DNA of 7,680 bases, taken from JBBSEZ01 sp038239195. Its GTDB lineage: Bacteria; Planctomycetota; Planctomycetia; Gemmatales; Gemmataceae. The notes beneath the pieces were generated by a model. That model ran no database searches, was not told the origin of the DNA, and saw only the letters and a list, made by a program, of their open reading frames with translations. Shown here in pieces: positions 5,954 through 7,680 of the stretch (the stretch's first letter is position 1; each line of letters begins with the position of its first letter). The translations under genes were made by a program, and so were the position numbers. The DNA is taken from contig JBBSEZ010000472.1 of assembly GCA_038239195.1 (NCBI GenBank), forward strand, positions 1 through 7,680, read 5' to 3'.

Positions 5954-6691
5954 CGGAAGTCTCTTACCAGAAGGAACAGGGCGAGGTCGGGCTCCTGCCC
6001 TGGTGTCTGACGGCTTTTGTACGCGTGGGCTTTGGAGATTCCAGCAGGTCCACTCTCCTCCTTGACGTCCGTGCGCCGCCCGCCTGCCCACCGGCCCTGC
6101 TTCGCGCCGCCGCCCCGCTCGCGTCCGGTCGGGCGAAGCAGTCGTCGAGATGGGGCGAAGGCGGCGGTGCGTCTTTGCTGGCTGCCGACCGCCATTCGAA
6201 GTGCCGATTGGCCAGGCACTGCAATCGGATAACCCCGACGGGGCCGCTGGTGAACAACCCTTTCTAGCGCGCTCCGGTCCGACACACCTCAGCGCGTTTC
6301 TGAGGTGGGGCCCGGTGCCCCGAACCGGGGAAGCCGCGCGCATCTCGGCTTGGCCGCCGAACAGCACCTTGCATGCGTCGCTCCGACACCTCGCCTGCGA
6401 GGAGACCGACGCGCATTCCCGGCAGCGAGCAAATCGAGAGCCGGTCAACACTCGGCCGAGCTCGTGGAGGCGATGCGGCAACCGATCCGTTGCCAGGAGC
6501 AACGCGAGCTCGCTGGACTGCGTCCTGGCGCTGTCGCTCTGCGGGGACGCGAGCTCGCTTCGCTGCGCGGATGCCGCATCGAACCAACATTTCCTCTCTT
6601 TGAATGCTTGAACTTCGTCGCCTTCGGCAGCGGTCGAGCGAAGGGCCTGCGAGCCAGCGTCCCGCCAGCCCGTGGTACGTGGAGATCTCCC
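5954..6691. other. About 740 bases without a recognisable gene
   Basis: Open frames exist on both strands but are Arg/Ser/Ala-rich, lack convincing ribosome sites and match no family I recognise. The promoter of the minus-strand P450 should lie near its left end; I cannot point to a clear -35/-10 pair. The right half is rich in small inverted repeats: tandem hairpins at 6285-6329, CGTTGC/GCAACG at 6488-6504, and the 13-base direct repeat ACGCGAGCTCGCT at 6502-6514 and 6547-6559. This looks like decayed or structural intergenic DNA; a small RNA cannot be excluded. Confidence 0.5.
6285..6329. other. Two adjacent hairpins
   Basis: CACCTCAG (6285-6292) pairs perfectly with CTGAGGTG (6300-6307) around a seven-base loop. 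Only three bases later CCCGGT (6311-6316) pairs with ACCGGG (6324-6329), also around a seven-base loop. Two perfect stems so close together could be a transcription attenuator, a small RNA or a binding site. No T-run follows on either strand. Confidence 0.35.
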
Positions 6692-7065
6692 GTGGACCGC
6701 ACGGCTAACGCCAACGACCGGCCCCTGGAAGCGTACCGGGACTACCTCCGTCTGCTCGCACGCGCCCAGTTCGGCCCACGCCTCCAGGTGAAACGGGGTG
6801 CCTCGGACGTCGTTCAGCAGGCGCTACTCCAGGCTCACGAGGCACGGCCGCAGTCCTCGGGACAAGCGAGGCCGAACGGCTCGCCTGGCCCCGTGCCATC
6901 CTGGCCAACGTTCTGGCCTCCGCCGTCCGCCGGTTCGAGGCCGGGGCGCGAGACGTCCGACGCGAGCGTTCCCTGGAGGCCGCGCTCGAGGGGAACGCGA
7001 GCCCGCGTTGGCGCCCGACAAAGAGCGCTCTTTGTAGGCTAAGGCCACTGCGCGGGCGACGATGA
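6692..7065 (+). pseudogene. ECF RNA polymerase sigma factor, frameshifted and truncated
   Basis: The remains of an ECF sigma factor of the type abundant in planctomycetes. A GTG start (6692) with GGAG upstream opens a frame with sigma region 2: YRDYLRLLARAQFGPRL at residues 15-31 and SDVVQQALLQAHEA at 38-51. After codon 54 (CAG, 6851-6853) the frame loses sense. The family sequence resumes from 6862 in the frame one base back, as TSEAERLAWPRAILANVLAS, then RRFEAGARDVRRERSLEAAL. A single missing T would restore QFLGTSEAE. Family similarity then ends near 7010 (ALEGNASPRW), and the promoter -35-binding region 4 is absent; the frame runs into unrelated sequence to a TGA at 7063-7065. With both a frameshift and loss of region 4 it cannot encode a working sigma factor. 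Such genes often accompany a protein kinase, but none is visible here. Confidence 0.75.
7018..7035. repeat. Perfect 18-bp palindrome
   Basis: ACAAAGAGCGCTCTTTGT is an exact self-complementary sequence with no loop. It lies right where the ECF sigma remnant loses similarity to its family, so it may mark a rearrangement junction or the end of a small element, or be an operator for a dimeric regulator. Its A/T-rich arms stand out in the GC-rich context. Confidence 0.55.
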
Positions 7066-7113
7066 CGCTTCCGAATGGGTTCGGCTGCGCTGCCGGTGGC
7101 GGAGAAGGCCCGG

Positions 7114-7142
7114 CTCGGGCCCTCGAAGAGGGCCGGGCCGAG
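7114..7142 (-). terminator. GC-rich hairpin downstream of the DUF1501 gene, possible terminator
   Basis: On the plus strand CTCG plus GGCCCTC (7114-7124) pairs with GAGGGCC (7128-7134) and CGAG (7139-7142), with a GAA loop and a four-base bulge on the right arm. It sits 84 bases beyond the stop of the minus-strand DUF1501 gene. No T-run follows on that strand, so termination activity is uncertain. Confidence 0.3.
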
Positions 7143-7225
7143 GCGGCCCGACACGCGGTGGGCGATGGGACCGACGCGCGCCAAGCTCGTCCGGTGCGCG
7201 ACAACGGCTGGCCCAGGCTGGCGCG

Positions 7226-7680
7226 TTACCCCACGATCGCCCTGACGACGTTCCCTTTTACGTCGGTCAGCCGCATGTCGCGGCCGGCGTACCGGTACGT
7301 CAGCTTCTCGTGATCGAGGCCGAGCAGGTGGAGGATGGTCGCGTGCCAGTCGTGCACGTGAACCTTGCCCTCGATGGCCTCGTAGCCGTGGTCGTCGGTC
7401 TTGCCGTGGGCGAGGCCGCCCTTGACGCCGCCGCCGGCCATCCACGTGGTGTAGCCCTTGTTGTTGTGGTCGCGGCCGTCGCCCTGCGCGGAGGGGGCTC
7501 GTCCGAACTCGCCGCCCCACAGGACCAGCGTGTCGTCGAGCAGGCCACGCCCCTTCAGATCGGCGAGGAGGCCGGCGATCGGCTTGTCGATGGCCGCGCA
7601 ATGGTTGGCCAGGGCCCCCTTGAGGTTGCTGTGGTGGTCCCACCCGCCCATCGTCACCTCGATGAAGCGGACGCCTGCCT
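7226..7680 (-). CDS. DUF1501 family protein, C-terminal part (partial)
   Basis: The final 150 residues of a DUF1501 protein; the gene begins beyond the right edge. The visible sequence starts AGVRFIEVTMGGWDHH, then has LDDTLVLWGGEFGR, GDGRDHNNKGYTTWMAGGG, and ends HVHDWHATILHLLGLDHEKL plus YRYAGRDMRLTDV. These are the family hallmarks; the fold is alkaline-phosphatase/sulfatase-like. His/Asp-rich motifs (WDHH, RDHN, HVHD) would be metal or active-site residues. Complete proteins are usually exported by the Tat route and in planctomycetes are commonly paired with DUF1553/DUF1549 cytochrome-like genes, which would lie to the right, outside the window. The exact reaction is not established. It stops with TAA, and 160 bases of gene-free DNA separate it from the ECF remnant. 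It is not obviously linked to the tailoring genes. Confidence 0.92.
   Translation of the reverse strand, partial: AGVRFIEVTMGGWDHHSNLKGALANHCAAIDKPIAGLLADLKGRGLLDDTLVLWGGEFGRAPSAQGDGRDHNNKGYTTWMAGGGVKGGLAHGKTDDHGYEAIEGKVHVHDWHATILHLLGLDHEKLTYRYAGRDMRLTDVKGNVVRAIVG

Noticed and set aside
4898..6010. A 370-residue plus-strand open frame opposite the second P450
   Set aside because: Gln/His/Arg/Gly-rich, no recognisable domain, antisense to an intact P450.
5954..6502. N-terminal extension of the second P450 up to 6502
   Set aside because: The extra residues are Arg/Pro/Ser-rich and unlike any P450 leader, whereas the ATG at 5953 gives the standard N-terminus.
6502..6559. CRISPR-like or attachment-site repeat from ACGCGAGCTCGCT
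   Set aside because: Only two short copies, partly self-palindromic, with no regular spacing or integrase nearby.
1..7680. tRNA, rRNA or transposase genes
   Set aside because: None recognised on either strand by eye; no cloverleaf-like segment or transposase catalytic motif seen.

Overview
The window is a GC-rich bacterial fragment that is most likely planctomycete (Gemmataceae/Isosphaeraceae-like). The best evidence is the C-terminal part of a DUF1501 protein at the right edge. Two decayed genes agree with this: an ECF sigma factor of the planctomycete 'SDVVQQ-LL-AH' type, and a 60-residue remnant resembling the start of a DUF1501 protein. No taxonomic marker gene is present, so the assignment rests on these families.

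Left part (1-2573, minus strand): four genes read right to left as one probable operon. They are a VOC/glyoxalase-fold protein, a class A FAD monooxygenase, a small SRPBCC (START/polyketide-cyclase fold) protein, and the N-terminal domain of a winged-helix-dimerising SAM O-methyltransferase that runs off the left edge. This set (flavin hydroxylase, SRPBCC, O-methyltransferase, VOC, with two P450s next door) resembles tailoring enzymes for an aromatic or polyketide-like small molecule. That is inference from families; no scaffold-building enzyme is in view.

The most interesting point is in the SRPBCC gene. Its frame is interrupted by a TGA at 418-420, yet the same frame continues for 49 codons of family-like sequence (DFTLPPGWRGWLL...). 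It ends in a TGA that overlaps the methyltransferase ATG as a perfect ATGA coupling junction. A GC-rich hairpin lies just after the internal TGA at the spacing expected for a bacterial SECIS element. This is therefore either a candidate selenocysteine-containing SRPBCC protein, or a gene broken by a point mutation or sequencing error.

Middle part (2574-5953): a non-coding stretch with a candidate promoter for the minus-strand operon and a strong hairpin, then the DUF1501-like remnant. Two complete cytochromes P450 of different types follow and converge tail to tail: a plus-strand CYP4/CYP102-like 455-residue enzyme, and a minus-strand CYP107-like 406-residue enzyme. No ferredoxin or reductase partner is present.

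Right part (5954-7680): about 740 bases with no recognisable gene but with small hairpins, then an ECF sigma factor pseudogene carrying a one-base frameshift and lacking region 4. An exact 18-bp palindrome sits at its broken end. The last feature is the DUF1501 gene on the minus strand. Two or three gene remnants in 4 kb suggest a region shaped by rearrangement. The leftmost ~800 bases are clearly less GC-rich (about 55-60% in sampled lines) than the flavin monooxygenase next to them (about 70-80%).
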